Assembly (NCBI GenBank): GCA_905160935.1
Contig: CAJHZI010000415.1
Location: 195,001 to 259,000 of the forward strand
Length of the DNA: 64,000 nt
Reading direction: 5' to 3'
From: Enchytraeus crypticus
Taxonomy: Eukaryota > Annelida > Clitellata > Enchytraeida > Enchytraeidae
The position numbers and the translations under genes were made by a program. The notes under the pieces were generated by a model that saw only the letters and a list, made by a program, of their open reading frames with translations, was not told the DNA's origin and did not search any database. This document shows, one piece after another, positions 39,148 to 52,575 of this stretch. Positions within the stretch are counted from its first letter, which is position 1. Each line of letters starts with the position of its first letter.

Positions 39148-41154
39148 GTTAGATTTGGAATTATTCAAATTTTACTGAAAATACAAACATAAGCTCTCAT
39201 ACAGTAGATGCTCCTTGTACCTAGTACAGGAATTCAAAACACAAATAAAAATGGTTTAATAATCTAGTACAATAAAATTCATATACTTAAATGATCTCAC
39301 AAAAATTCAAACAGTGAACTATTAGAGAATTTTAGAAATTCAGATACAGTTTCAAAATGATACAAAAGCTATTTAAATTTCTGAAGTGTTTGTTCGACAT
39401 AAATTACGAACAACTTTCGTGACAATTCGTGCATAAACTTCTGGAACAAATATCCTTACTTTAATATGGACTTGTAAAGGCCAGGCAAATTTAGAAATCA
39501 CTAAACAATTTTACAATAAGGTAAGGTCCTGATAAAGGTCGTTATGGAATTAACTGCTAAATAGGCTAATGAAACACCAAACTAAAAAGGATGATATTTT
39601 TATTTATCAATTATAAACGTTAATGAAGAATTCACTAAGAGTAATCGTTACAGCCATCAATGAAAACTGATATATTGAGAATTACATATCCGCTAGATTA
39701 CCATTTTGTGGTGTAGCAATCAGTAATAATAATAATGTTAATAATAATACTATTATTGTTAATAGTAATAATAATAATGCTAATAATAATAATAATTTTA
39801 TTATCAATATTATTATTATTATTATTTTTACTAAATAGTATGGCCCATCAACAGCAATAATAATAACTAACCTATTATCAATAGCAATTATTCACAAATT
39901 AAATCTAAGTCAAACACTTACCTTAGTCAAATAGCATTCATTATTAAATTTATTTCTTTTGATAACAGAAATCTAGAAATTTATACGTAATAGAGATAGA
40001 TAGCTGGCTATTTACAAGTATTGCGTATGTCTGATAACATACGTTTTATACTAAAAATATAAAAATGTGTGACGCTACCTGGAGCTGAAGTTCGTAAATG
40101 AAGCGACTTAGACATATAGAAATACATCACATTTGTTGCACAATTAGCAAGTGTTATTCTCTTTTAAATTAAGTTAAGCCTAATTAACACACTAAATTAC
40201 AAACAACTATATTAAAGGCTAAAGCCTAGCCTTACGTCAACTTTTCAGCTCGGTAGCATGTCAGTGACAACATATTCCATCAAGCCACCGGCTCGATCGG
40301 CCCATTATGTTTAGGAAGTAACAAAAAATGAATATAAAGAAATCTAGTTAAATCTAGATCTGGATCTAAACTATGTGTTTTATAGATTTTACATATTACT
40401 TGTATATTACAATTTTATATTAACTTCACAATTATACTTACTTTTATTAGCAGTTATTTAAGAAATAATTTAACAAAAAAAGTAAACACAAGAATGTAAA
40501 CAGATTTCTTCAATACCATAACAACGCGAGTAAACAAGAGAATAATTAAAAATCGACCTGTTCTCAGATAAAATTTGCAATTTACATTATAAATTTCTCC
40601 TTTGCTAAAATCCAATAATACACAAATATTGTTTATAAAAATAATAATGGTATATTTAGCACTATAGCAAAGGATAGGGACCATATATTGACAGATTTAC
40701 GGGTCATGAAGGCTTCACATTAGAACGTAATTTAATGGAATATGCAAACACTGACCGACATGCTATCACTTTTGCTCTTTCTTCAAATAAGTAATTTTCT
40801 ACATCTGCTCATCTGTTAGTGATGTAAACGCGTCTATAAATTTATGTACAGCGTGCAGGCATAGGTAGGGTCTGAGAAGAAATGCTGGGTGTCCGTGTAA
40901 TGCTCTGCTGTAAACATTGTTTAAGAGTGCCATCAAACATCACAAGAGTGCCATCAAACATCACATTGTTTAAGAGTGCCCCATGATGTGCCTTGTGTCA
41001 AAGCTCAATGATGGTTTGGATCGTCTACACAGTGCTGATGAGATGTCTAAACGATGGTGAAATGAATGCGCTATACGCCAAGCAGAAGATCTTAAATCTG
41101 AGAAAGTCAAGAAACTGAAACACTTATCATCTCGCCAAAAGAATTTAGAATGTC

Positions 41155-41399
41155 TCAATGGCGTAGTGGCAACGCGATGAAGTTTTAAATAACAAATTCT
41201 GAGGTGAGTTGGACTATCTTGAGTTCAATTCCGGGTCGCGCTGATTTAAGAGTAAAATCTCTGACGTTCACTGGACTGGCTATACAGAAAATGGACTAAA
41301 ATTGCTTAACGGCTTAAACATGTCACATATGGTACTGAAAGTGATAAATATCACCATAGTCTATATTTCACAATAAATCGAGTTTTACTTGGTTAAGTA
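41155..41399 (+). mobile_element. SINE-3, long copy
   Basis: atggcgtagtggcaacgcga, B box gagttcaattccg, body and the ataaatatcaccatagtct end. Intergenic between WDR19 and DAG1. Confidence 0.72.
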
Positions 41400-41437
41400 T
41401 TTGGTCAAACATGAAAAAGTATAACATGCATCTTAGT

Positions 41438-41580
41438 GAAACGATCAACTACAGTATGTTGCTATCTATCACTTTTAAATATCACATTTTAAACCGTTAG
41501 GCAACTTAGACCATTTCCGTATTTTCAGTCCAGTGAATGTCGGAGATTTTACTTTGCACCCTGAAATCTGAGAATATTGA
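41438..41580 (-). mobile_element. SINE-3, 3' part, inverted neighbour of the previous copy
   Basis: Shares the gatcaactacagtatgttg end and the gttaggcaacttagaccatt block; the head is missing. With the previous copy it makes a large inverted repeat. Confidence 0.68.
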
Positions 41581-41794
41581 ATTATCTGTCTAAAGAATTG
41601 ACGTCAGATTTGCTGAGGTATACTAATTATAATTTGCGTATAACTTCACAGGTCGGCCTATAACCAACAGTCATACGAGCTACTCGGTTCTACCCATTTC
41701 TAGCACTGTTGAACGAATCGACGGATCAGCTGGAGTAATGACGTATTTGAAGGGCCAAGGCAGCAAAAAAATCATTCAGGCAGGGAGCAGGGCA

Positions 41795-41804
41795 TCTCTC
41801 TTTC

Positions 41805-41863
<59 letters not shown>

Positions 41864-41911
41864 ATCTCTCTCTTTATCTCTCTCTCTCTCTCTCTTTATC
41901 TCTCTCTCTCT

Positions 41912-41943
<32 letters not shown>
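41795..41943. repeat. CT/GA microsatellite
   Basis: (CT)n with TTTAT interruptions. Confidence 0.92.
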
Positions 41944-42129
41944 AATTTTTTTGCTTAGCCGCTGGTTAAAGGTACATGTTCCTACCCACAGACTGTTTTC
42001 ACCCTCTATAGAGAGCACACCATCAATCAACTAACTAAGTGATCAACAAATAGCTTGGTAATCAGTCAGTTAAGTGTGTATTTGTCAAAGCATACAGTGT
42101 CAAAAACTTTGTTCTACACCTTGCATTTC

Positions 42130-42345
42130 AATTAATTAAGGAATTAATCAATGTATTGATTCCAAGAGATTGATTGTTTGGTTTGTTGATTGATGAATTG
42201 GTTGTTTGCTTGATTGACTGACTGACTAACTGATCAATCGCCTGAATAACTGATTGACTGACTGACTGGCTGACTGACTGACTGATTAACTGATTTACTG
42301 ATCGACTGACTGACTGTTTGATTGATTGAATGATTGATTGGCTCA
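42130..42345. repeat. GATT/GACT degenerate array
   Basis: gattgatt and gactgact units over about 200 bp. Confidence 0.85.
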
Positions 42346-42682
42346 CTGCGCATTTGTACTAATATTTCATACATACATGTATTAAATATTGTATAATTTT
42401 ATGTACGGTATTGTAGGACGTAGCGGAATATCTAAAGAGACCTGACAACTTTGATTAACATTAGTCATAACATTTACATACATGCAGAAACTATAGACTT
42501 ACACATTACACATACTCTGGCATAAAATCCCAATAATACTGCAAGAGTTATTAAAAAACGTGACTGCTATGCGACAAATTAAAACTAAAATAGGGCCTAC
42601 TGAATAGCGTGTTAACCTAAAAACCTAATATCCGATATAAAAGTTACAAATAAAGCGATTGCTAAAACGGCCATTACCAAAG

Positions 42683-42826
42683 ACTGGTAAAGCTGGTAAA
42701 GCTAAGGTTAACGTCAGTTTCCTCACTCGAAAGCCATATCAGTAACGGGCGAGCCCAGGATTTGAACCCCGCGCATACTGATCCGCGGTCGAGTATCTTA
42801 CCGACGTCGCCACTGGCTCCAGCCAG
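42683..42826 (-). mobile_element. SINE-1, full length, just downstream of DAG1
   Basis: Lies 66 bp beyond the DAG1 stop on the same strand, so it probably forms part of the DAG1 3' UTR. Both boxes intact. Confidence 0.87.
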
Positions 42827-42892
42827 CTCCAGACTGTAGCACTTCAGCAGGGCAGCATTAGACAAAGCGTCATATTAAAAGCGTCTTGAGAA

Positions 42893-45800
42893 TTATCTTG
42901 CGGGAAGTGTATCGCTGTTGCTAATCTCTCTTTCACTCGTGTTTCTAGCACCACCAGCCGGGTCCCCACTTTCTCCGCATCGGCTCGCATTCCTCAATCC
43001 TTCCTGATCTTCTTCCGCCAAGTCCTCATGTTCACCAAGCAATGGAGCCTTCCAGTCTGATCGAAGAGTGGAGGAGGCACTGCCCGGCTTCGATCTCGAA
43101 TATTCCGGAGGAGGGACGGTGGATATAGGATCCGAGTTGCGATTCGATTTGACGGATTTGAGAGTAGATCCTGGACTTGCCACGTCATCCTGCTCTTCCA
43201 TAACTCCGGATTGATCTTCCAACTCATCTGCAAAGATAATTGGAATTCCTTTATTTGCTCCACCTAGTTTGTCTCCATTTCTCTGCTTCTCGTTCCTAGC
43301 TCTCCTCTTCTTGTAGCAGACAAAGCATAGAATGATGACGACGATGAGGATTAGAATTAGTAATATTATAATTGCGATTATGATGTAGAGTAGGTAATTG
43401 CTCGACGTTGGAACTTCCTTTCTTGCCGGCTCTCGTGGATCCTCAAATTGCGGAGTTAACAAATCGTCAAGATCGGTCGTAGTTGGTGCATGATCTTCAT
43501 AGTTCAAGTCGCAGACTCCTAAAGTTTCTCCACTTGCAGATAGAATTATGTAGGGACTCATTGCGCGAGCGAATGTCTGGTTTACGGAATCGTTCGGAAG
43601 CAGCATTATATCTCGAAGCGCATTGATTATTTCTCTAGGACAATGATCAGTAGGTAAGGTATTATTTGTCCAACGTATAACTACTGAACCCTCGGATATT
43701 CCTGTAACAGTGATCTTGCTCGAATCCGAATCTCCGAAAGCTTTGGCTAGCTGATTCAAAACAGCCAATCGCGTGTCGACATCGTACTTGAACTTATTGT
43801 AATCTACATCCAGTTTAATACTGAATTCGTGGTTGATTTTGTCGTTGGTTGTTGATTTTTTTACCACTACTTCCAGTGGTGATTTAGCAATGTGACTGTC
43901 GCTATCAAGTGCTGCCACGATGAAGTTGTATTTTCCAGCATGATCATTTAGAGGAAGTCCGTAGAGAGTCTGACTGGATTCGTTCAGCTTGATCCAGGAG
44001 TTTGGCTGAACCGTGGTTTGATCCTCGTACATTAGTCTCAACAGCTTAAGGTTCTCCGTTGATCCATCTTCGTCGTCAACGAATGTAAATCTGGGTATTT
44101 TAAACCAGAGTAACCTTCCAGCTTCCACTTCCAACTTAGCCAGTGGATTTACAAGCCTTGGTCCATTATCCATTACTTCTATATCTGAAGTCGTACTCAT
44201 ATGATGTTTCTCAGTAGTGATGACATATATAGAGGTGGTTGAAACCTTTGTTGGGCTCGAAGGATGGATGGATGAAGCTACCATAGAGGTTGCTTGAGTG
44301 GTTGGCCTTAGGGTTCTGCTTGAGGCAACATCTTGAGGCAAGATGGTCGTAGAATGTAGCGTAATTGGTGTTTGATATATAGAGGTCGAGTGATGAGGTT
44401 TAATTGACTCGATAGTTGGATAAGCCATCGTTGACTTATCATCAAATCGTTGGGTAGCTTTCCATCCAGGCTGGTCAAAATCCCCTACGTGTGGGTCCTT
44501 TGAAGTCCAGATATGATCAGAAGTAGCACTGGGATGAACTGTGCTTGGATATTCTCTAGGTAAATCTACTGCATAACTCGGTTCAATATCCTGAGAATAT
44601 GATGTTGTTTTATCGGTTTCTACATCAGGAGTAACGTCAGACGGATAAACAGCAGGTGTCATAGTTTCAGATGTCAAATCATCCATTATTGATCCTCTTG
44701 TGGTCCTGTCCCATTGAGCTTCTCCGGGTTGATACACTCCGGTCACCACTGATTGAACATCCGATCCATCTACTGGGTAAGATCTCGTTGTAGGTTCCGG
44801 TGTAAACATCGATTCCTCATCATGTTTCTGCTTTTCTGGTACCACTGGAGGTGTTGCGATGATTTCTGGATACAGTTGCGGTTCTAGCGGTTCAGTTCTC
44901 ATCTCCTCCGTAAGAACGGAAGTGACGTCAACGTGAGGATATCTTGTCGAATCCTCAGGATGATGAATTAGAAGTTCATCTGGATAGAAGGATTTCGTGG
45001 TTTCCTCGAGAAGGACTAAATCTGTATGGAAGTTTTTCATATCATCCTCTGGAGGAGTAGCTGGGACTTCAGAGTAGACACGAGTCGTACTTTGTGCTGG
45101 CTGGAATACAGGTTCGTCAGTACTTGGATATATCGAGACTGACCCCGGAAAGATAGTGCTCTTATGAATGTCTTCATAGATTGCAGTGACAGGAGGTTTG
45201 TCAGTTGATTCAACAGTATAAGGGTATCTTACACTTTCCGAAGGTTGGCCCATCGCCCCATCGATGTGCGATACAGTTCTTTCCAGCCAATCTGTATCCG
45301 GATGCCCCTGAGAGCTGCTCGGATGGACTACTGATTCATCGGTATGTGGATATCCGGTCGTTCCACTCGGTTGCAACAAAGACCAATCATCACCTGGAAG
45401 CATTGCAGTGGTTGAGTAGTGATAAGTGACTGATCCAGTTGTGTGAGGCTGCTCCGAAGTTAAGTCCGGGTGCAAAGCAGCTTCACTTGTAAACTGGTGG
45501 AAATTTGTCGTGTCTGGATATAGAGTCAATCTACTTGTCTCTGAGTGTTTTATCGTTGAGTCCGGTTGAATAGTTTGCCAGACAAATTCTGCAGTTGACC
45601 AGGCTAATTTAATGCTACTTGTTTTAAACCTCTCCTGCTGAATTGAAGAAGAATAATACTGTTTCGTGGTTTCTTCGAAACTTTCTTTGCCCGATTGAGG
45701 ATATTTAGAAGATGGAAAATATTTATTGTCAGATATTTGGGTAACGTCATACGATGAAGGCACAGTCTGAGTCTTATCTGAAATAAAAAGAGACGCCGTT

Positions 45801-47854
45801 GCCGTATGATCAATATCCCATGATTTATCGAGACTAGGTGTAGCAAACTGTGATCGTGTCACAGATTTGGACTTAGAAGTCACCTTTGAAGTCGAAATTT
45901 TTTTCGTACGAGGCTTCTTCGTAGATTTCGATGTAGACGGTACCCTGTCATCTGGTTTTTGAGAGGATGAAAGAACTGTAGACGATCCGGTAGTTGAATC
46001 GATTCTAGTTGATCTTCTACTCCAGTCTGGAAGTGACGCTGTGGGAACGACAACTGTGCTACTGATATCTACCATCGACGGCTCAATATCTCCAGCATCT
46101 TTTGATTTTGTTCCATTAACCTTTCCAGCAGCTAAATTACTGCCACTATGCGACGGATATAACTCCGACACTGACGTCACGTGTCCCCTTTCCGTTATCC
46201 TTGTCGGCTTAATCATTTCTGACGACGAGCTGGATAAGCTGTGACTGGGTTTTTCGGTTAGTCTTGTCGGTGGTTTCATTCCTGACGATTTGGTAGTAAT
46301 TAAGATTTCCAGTTGAGGTCGTAGCCACACCGACCACGGCAAGTCCTGCGGGGGAACCCTTGTGGCCTGAGGATATCCAGTGGGATGGAGCAGTGATGGA
46401 GTGGGGGTTGGTTGTGGATGTAAATACAGCTGTCTCCTAGTTCTACCTCGCGAGAGTCCACGCCTATTCGTTACATGCCAGCCTAGTATACCGTATCCAA
46501 CCGCCTTACCCAGATCACCATTCTTTGCCTTTGACTCCAGTTGTTCCAATACTTTCATATGTGGAGCAAGAACACTGCCGCATCCAACCTTCCATTGAAT
46601 CAACAATCCAGGTGGACTCGTGGGTTTAATGGTATCACCTGGACCTGCAACCAATGCATCTTCTTTCCAGGTTGGCTGAAAATCTCCTGGGTGTATTCTA
46701 AAATCTGTTACAGAAATATTTAAATAAGCTGATAAAATTTCCAACAAATCAACACGATCTTTTCCCGATAGATCAGTAAGTTTAGCATCAATGAGAACAC
46801 TAGCTTGAGTGGATGATGACAGCTTGTCACACTGTATGGTTGGTGTCCTCCGTGCTGCTCTATCTTCATATCTCTGGAAAGATCCATCCTCATCTTCTTC
46901 TGAATCCACTACTTTCACAGTAAAGCTTTCCACGGAAGATGCCACTACATCTTTTCCTGAAGATGTAAAATGAGTAACCCGTACAACTGTTAACTGATCT
47001 TTTTGATCAGCCGCTGCCACGCCCTCCAAGGTATTGGATTCCTTGTTCCAGTGCATCCAGCTGGGTAGCGCCTTCTCTTGTTCGGCCGCCATCTACATTA
47101 GTCATCAATCAGTAAGAAGTTAACGTCCGGTTCCTCGCCATAAGACAATGTAAGGGACGTCAAATAATAAGCTACTTATTTAAAAATCCATTTAAAGAAA
47201 TTATTAAAATTTGTATTAATTTTAAAGTAGATATTTAATACTATTGAATTAATTCTACGAAAAGCTATTTGAATTATAGAAACACTAATAGTTGTAATAG
47301 TTCAGAAAACCCTAATTAGGTATCTCTTTCAAAACTGAATTGTCTATCGAGCAAAGAATGTACAAGTGACACGTAAAATTACGTTTAATTAGTTTCATTA
47401 TTAAAATACGCTGAAGCTTGTGACAGATGCCAGAATCTGTCACAAGCTTGCGACAGATTCCAGCAGAAGAACGAATAAATGATAATCATGGCTAAATTTG
47501 CAGTATATCGAACTACTCTTTAAATAAATAAAACTAATTCTGAAATTAAATTGAGAACTGAACCTGATAGTAATGCTGATTGCTAGGGCCAGTGTTTTTC
47601 ATATCCTCGCTGTCCTGATAAATAAGAGAATATCGGAAAAGCTTTCCTATCGTTGCCACGCTGTCATGCAGACCCCAGTAAGATTCAGTATCCGCCATCT
47701 TGTCTCCACTTCTCGGATGATATGGAGTCCGTGGGCGCTCAGAAATTTCTGCTTCCGCTTGCGTTGAAACGAAGGCAATGGAAAGGAGAAATAGGAGATT
47801 TAGAGGCAGAAGGAAGATATTCCGATGAGGAAAGTTAACTACAGGGAGATGCAT
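42893..47854 (-). CDS. DAG1: Dystroglycan precursor (DAG1), complete, two coding exons
   Basis: Laminin receptor of the dystrophin complex. Exons 47854-47564 (97 codons) and 47092-42893 (1399 codons plus stop) join in phase 0, giving 1496 residues against 895 in human. Residues 1-35 form a signal peptide. An alpha-dystroglycan N-terminal region follows (cadherin-like block LPSWMHWNKESNTLEGV, then a paired-Cys domain with C185 and C268). A furin site RTRR is at 314-317, followed by PTPTPS, resembling the TPTP stretch that carries the LARGE-dependent glycan in vertebrates. About 730 residues of Ser/Thr/Pro-rich mucin-like sequence follow. The second cadherin-like and SEA-like part keeps the alpha/beta autocleavage Gly-Ser at 1232-1233 before VVIRWTNNTLP. 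The membrane helix is about 1330-1357. The cytoplasmic tail has KGIPIIFADELED and one PPEY motif, but not the C-terminal PPPYVPP of vertebrates. I saw no AATAAA in the 500 bases after the stop. Confidence 0.97.
47093..47563 (-). other. DAG1 intron between the coding exons, with a GATT-family element at its 3' end
   Basis: Donor gttcag after 47564, acceptor aatgtag before 47092. On the gene strand a GATT-family core (cggttcctcgcc complement, 47100-47165) ends in actgattgatgac only a few bases before the acceptor. The rest is AT-rich. Confidence 0.75.
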
Positions 47855-48859
47855 ATTGTAGTGTTAACTCTTCACTACGCCATAATCCAGAAATTTTTAT
47901 TTCTATTTTATCGTAATATGTTTTAAAAGTTCAATAACTTAATGTCCTTATGTTTGTGATGCTGGACCTCCAGTCTGAAGATATTCAGTGGTTTTTACTC
48001 GTTCATTGCCTGGTACTATCCACTGAATCCGGTGAGATATTATTCTGACCCTTTCAGCGTATCCTTTCATTAATTAGAGCGTATTCACGTGCGTTTGATA
48101 GAAGCGTTACTTTCTACTTGGCTTGAAGAGCCAGCATTTCACTTCAGCATTTCACTCTACACTGAAATGAGTATATTGGTAAACCATCTCGTTTAACTGT
48201 AATTTTTAGATTAGATCCCTCTATCGGTTGCTATCTGAAAGTTAAAAAATCAATGAAGTTTAGCTTGACTTTCAAATTATTGAAAACTAACACTAAATAT
48301 AGAAAAATATTTTTTAAAAAGATAGACAACGAAGAGCATGTAATAAAATAGACTAAGCGCTATACGCAGTTGTAGAAAATATGTAGCTTATGAACATATA
48401 TTTATTCATATTTAATATGCAATACGTTACGTATTTCTATTGATTGCTTTTTTTAAAACTAGTAGTAATTAGTATTTTGTAGCCACAAACCCCAGTATGC
48501 AGTATGGCATGCAAGCCTAGGCGAGTAAATCCAGTGTAAAAGCTAACTTTTGAGTCTGTTTTTCGCTTACACGTGTACTGACAGTGACTGTACGGTAATG
48601 GTACGTGTCAGGATGTCATGGTCCTGGTTTGTGACATGTGTGTGTTATGCATGCATGTCATTAGCAACCAAACTGGTCGCTGATATCATGAATGAACTTG
48701 GATTCTGAACGACGGAATTATGTGATAATTACACGTCTTTGCTTCGTGAATTAATATGAACATTTGTATTGCTTTACCTGATTGGTGGAGGGTTTCCCGC
48801 CTGGTGGGGTCCTCCTGGTGTTGAGTGAATTTATGTTCACTCTCTGATAGACTGACGGC
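47855..48859. other. Region upstream of the DAG1 start codon
   Basis: Expected to carry the DAG1 5' UTR and promoter. AT-rich; no TATA or CpG-rich element stands out. An additional 5' non-coding exon cannot be excluded. Confidence 0.35.
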
Positions 48860-50218
48860 TGTGACGGTTCTATGTATTATTTCGTTAAACAGTTTTAATA
48901 GAGGAATTTATTATCTTTGTCAATTTAACGGTATTGTAGATTTAATATGGTGATTAAATACTGCGATACATTTAGAAACCAGATATTGTGATATGTTCAT
49001 ATATTTTATATTGACACCCGAGCCGTTCAGTTTATTCAGGGAGGCTTCACTGCTGGAACTAAGCCAGGTATATTTGTCAATTGTATGTAGAATTGATATT
49101 ATGTGTATCCAAAAGTTTTGAAGGTACTAAGTAAAGACCGTGTATATTGAGATAAGCTCTGTGCCAAGGAACGGTTTGTATAAGGCCTTGTTGTATATCC
49201 CTAAATCCACTGTTAATCAACCGGGTGGTTGTCACCCTGTTTAGCCCCTGGGTCAAGAGGTAGTGTCCTCTGCCTTAGGAAGTGGTTTAGGAAGAATTTA
49301 GTGCTCATGAGAGAGAAACGGCATTTTGCGGTTGTAGAGTTCACTGTAAGTTTGCTAGAGTTGTGAAGTAATTAAAATTAAGGCATCAACCGTTCAGAGC
49401 AAGACATTTTGTTTAAAGAAGCTCTATAAGAGGAGAAGTAGCGCCCAGTAGCGTGGTTTTGTAGAAAAGATTATTTCTAAGTAGTTATTCATTGAAAGGG
49501 AAGTTTACCCCTAACACCCCAGAAACCCTGGATACACATAATATTATACCTGGTGTAGGAACAGAGAGAAGTTAGATATTATAGATATCCTATTTAATAT
49601 TTCATACATGTTTGAGTAACCTTTATAAAATGTGTGATTATTAATAGATGTCTGTATGTTAATATTTTGATTCTATTGATAAGAGAGGTCTATTGATAAG
49701 TGTGGTCCTCGTTATAAGTGAATATATTAGGTAAGTTGTAACCGCAAGTAAACTAATAGCTTTGTGAACTGAATCCGAGAACATTTCCATTATTATTTAC
49801 ATATAATATTTTATTATTATTGTCTGGAACTATTATTATTCATTATTATTTAATAAATCATTCCTTCTATTTGTTTGTTGTTTATTTATTAATTCATAGT
49901 TATACTTTAGATATTTTTTTGGTTCTGTAATTTATGCGGTTCTATCACCATTCATTGCTTGAACTATTACACTTGTTTATTACTTATGTTGTTCCAATGT
50001 ATTATTAATAGTTTCTAGTAAAACTTGACAAAATATATATCCTAAAGTTTGCTATCAATTATTCAGTTATAGTTAACGTCCCTGACATTCTTCTTAATCA
50101 ATAATTCTGAACCGTGGTCTACTCAATAAAGTAGAAATACAAATTCAGAGTGTTTTATGTCACAGCTACAACAAGGCAAACCCATTTCGAGACATTATTA
50201 TAGTCTCGTACCGTGACA
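48860..50218 (+). mobile_element. Putative solo LTR or similar terminal-repeat element upstream of DAG1
   Basis: Begins TGTGACGG and ends CCGTGACA, near-perfect inverted ends of TG…CA type. An AATAAA lies at about 50124, roughly 90 bp before the right end, as in LTRs. No internal protein region is seen and a flanking target duplication is not clear, so family and even class remain open. A fossil in either case. Confidence 0.33.
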
Positions 50219-50220
50219 CT

Positions 50221-50920
50221 ACGGAAACAATTTTGTAATTTTCATGGTATCTACTTATAACTTAGATAATAAAATCACAAGGTACCAATAGCCATGGATA
50301 TAGATTAAAAAATTACAAGGTAACGTTTACCAATAACTATGGAGATAGATTATATAATTATAAGGTATCGATTAACGTGCCAATAACCGTGTAGAGGAAG
50401 GAAAAATTCAAAACTACAAATACAGAAACTTAACAAGTTAACTAACACAAAATAAACTAGTTAAGCAAAACTTGCGACATGACATGTAGGTCTATATTTG
50501 ACCGATATATCACATCCTATTTTTACTTAAAATCTCGAGTTTTTCTTTTCGATGGAACTTCTCAACGGCGAGTGTTTTACCACCGAGATCTCAGGTTGGA
50601 GTTAGACTGATGACTGATGGAAAACTTACCTCCATTACCTCAGATATGCATTCTATATGACGTTTACTTAGTCTCAAATGCTCAATATCAACATTTATAT
50701 CCTGGGTAACCATAGATTGGGATTCTCTTCTGGCGCTTGTCTAAAAGTTCTGATTGAATCAACTGACGAACTTATACTATAGAAGCGTAGCTGCCGAACT
50801 ATGTACTTATAGAATATCATATCTATACATACATGTATATAAGGATATGTATATACAGTACTGTATGTAGGCTAAATGTAGTAGGCTATACAGATCCCAT
50901 ATATTTATATTTTAAGTATA
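50221..50920. other. AT-rich stretch without recognisable genes
   Basis: Two degenerate direct repeats (acaaggtaccaatagccatg, 50278-50300; similar at 50318-50340) occur; nothing else is seen. Confidence 0.4.
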
Positions 50921-50931
50921 TATATATATAT

Positions 50932-50996
<65 letters not shown>

Positions 50997-51049
50997 TGCA
51001 TGTATATATATATACATTAGATATAATTGTATATATATAACATATACCA

Positions 51050-51080
<31 letters not shown>

Positions 51081-51124
51081 TATGTAACATATACATATAT
51101 ATAGGCCCTATATGATATATATAT

Positions 51125-51194
<70 letters not shown>

Positions 51195-51200
51195 TATATA
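50921..51200. repeat. TA-rich microsatellite
   Basis: Long (TA)n tracts with ATGC and CATATA interruptions. Confidence 0.95.
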
Positions 51201-52480
51201 CATGTATATAATCTATATCAAACTGATTTAACCCTTTATAAGCTGTAATTAATCAAATATTTCGCTCGGAACTTGGGACGTTTATTGTTTATGATTCAAT
51301 AATTGATAAAGAAAGCACATTCTACATTATTGTACCTTTTCTACAATTAGCTCTACATCACAAACTTAGATTTCTGTGCAGCAAGAATTCGCATTAACAC
51401 TGTAACACTTCGGAAGTAGACTATAACATTATCAGCATGCCTGAAAGGTAGAGATATTTTCTCCAATTATCTTTCCAGACAAACAACTCATACGTTCTTT
51501 TCTTGGTGCCATCCCGTATCTTTTCCACTTTTCATAATCTATTGAAAGCATTTTTAAATATTGGAACAAATCCAAGCCCAGTTTCTTGTCTTAATATTCA
51601 TTTGTCTAATACCGATTTTCCAATTTTCAGTTTCTGGAATCCGGAATCAAGTTCAGTTTATGGGAATTGCTCCAGGAAGAGTTAAATAAATTGTACAATA
51701 ATGATTCGCATTATTAATTAGGATTATTAAATTATTATTATTAGTGAAAACGTACAACAATTAACCAAATTAAAAATTTTGCTATTATTACTTAATATCA
51801 TTTATTATTAATTATTATTATTATTTAAAATAACATAATTTCTTTATTAATTAACTAATAATAATAGTTCACCCAAGGAATGGTAATTATTAATATCTTG
51901 CATAGCTGTTAGTCTAAACACTGAGTTTTAATTAAAATAAATTAATAAAAATTAATAGAATAATTAATAAATAAAATAATTAAATAATTAATTAAAAATA
52001 ATTACAAATAAATAATTATTTATTTATTTATAATTATTAAAAATTTATTATTTATTAAAAATAAATAATTAAAAATAATTAATAAAATACATTAAAAGAA
52101 TGCACTGATTCAGTCATGCGTATAATTTGACATTTCCAAATACTGTTATGACAGTCTGTTGGAAAGCATGTGGGAAATTCTCAGTCAATATTTTAACAAA
52201 TTAGCTGCGAGCAAATTTAGACGCAATTAGGAAGAAATTTTGCTGTCCCAATTAGTCGAATATAAACAAACTGTCTGCAGAAATTATAAAAGTAAATGTC
52301 AGCTGCAAGAAAAATGTCAAGTTGTGACCACGTCGAGATTATATACATACATGTAGACCTATATTTAACTAGAAATTATTTTTAGTATCATTTTATCATG
52401 TTGATCCATGGTCATAGCAGGCCTATACTTCGAAAAATAACACAGTAAAGCGAAAAGTGCTTGTGAAAGTTAGATAAAGC
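51201..52480. other. AT-rich intergenic stretch
   Basis: Contains an ATT/AATT-rich block (51700-52085). A 60-codon open frame at 51503-51685 has no recognisable features. Nothing else supported. Confidence 0.4.
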
Positions 52481-52575
52481 AAAAAAGCTAATGTTAACGT
52501 CAGTTTCCTCACTCAAAAGCGATGTCAGTGACGGGCGAGCCGAGGATTTGAACCTCGCACAGACTGATTCGAGGG
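52481..52575 (-). mobile_element. SINE-1, 5' truncated
   Basis: Tail and B box present; head lost after cagactgattcgaggg. Confidence 0.78.

Larger units (their letters stand above)
39148..42682. other. Intergenic between WDR19 and DAG1; holds the WDR19 5' end
   Basis: The WDR19 promoter and 5' UTR must begin here, but I see no clear TATA box or CpG-rich block. An ATT/AAT repeat (39720-39835), a short duplicated phrase (gagtgccatcaaacatcaca, 40926-40975), two SINE-3 copies, a CT microsatellite (41795-41943) and a GATT/GACT array (42130-42345) are visible. No supported gene. Confidence 0.5.

Noticed and set aside
40454-40684. 76-codon open frame on the minus strand, hydrophobic
   Set aside because: AT-rich intergenic DNA; no splice context, no recognisable motif and no Kozak support.
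42994-43263. 89-codon overlapping frame within DAG1
   Set aside because: Shadow frame of the cytoplasmic tail; the DAG1 frame is clearly the conserved one.
50833-51138. Tyr/Ile-rich open frames
   Set aside because: Translations of the TA microsatellite.
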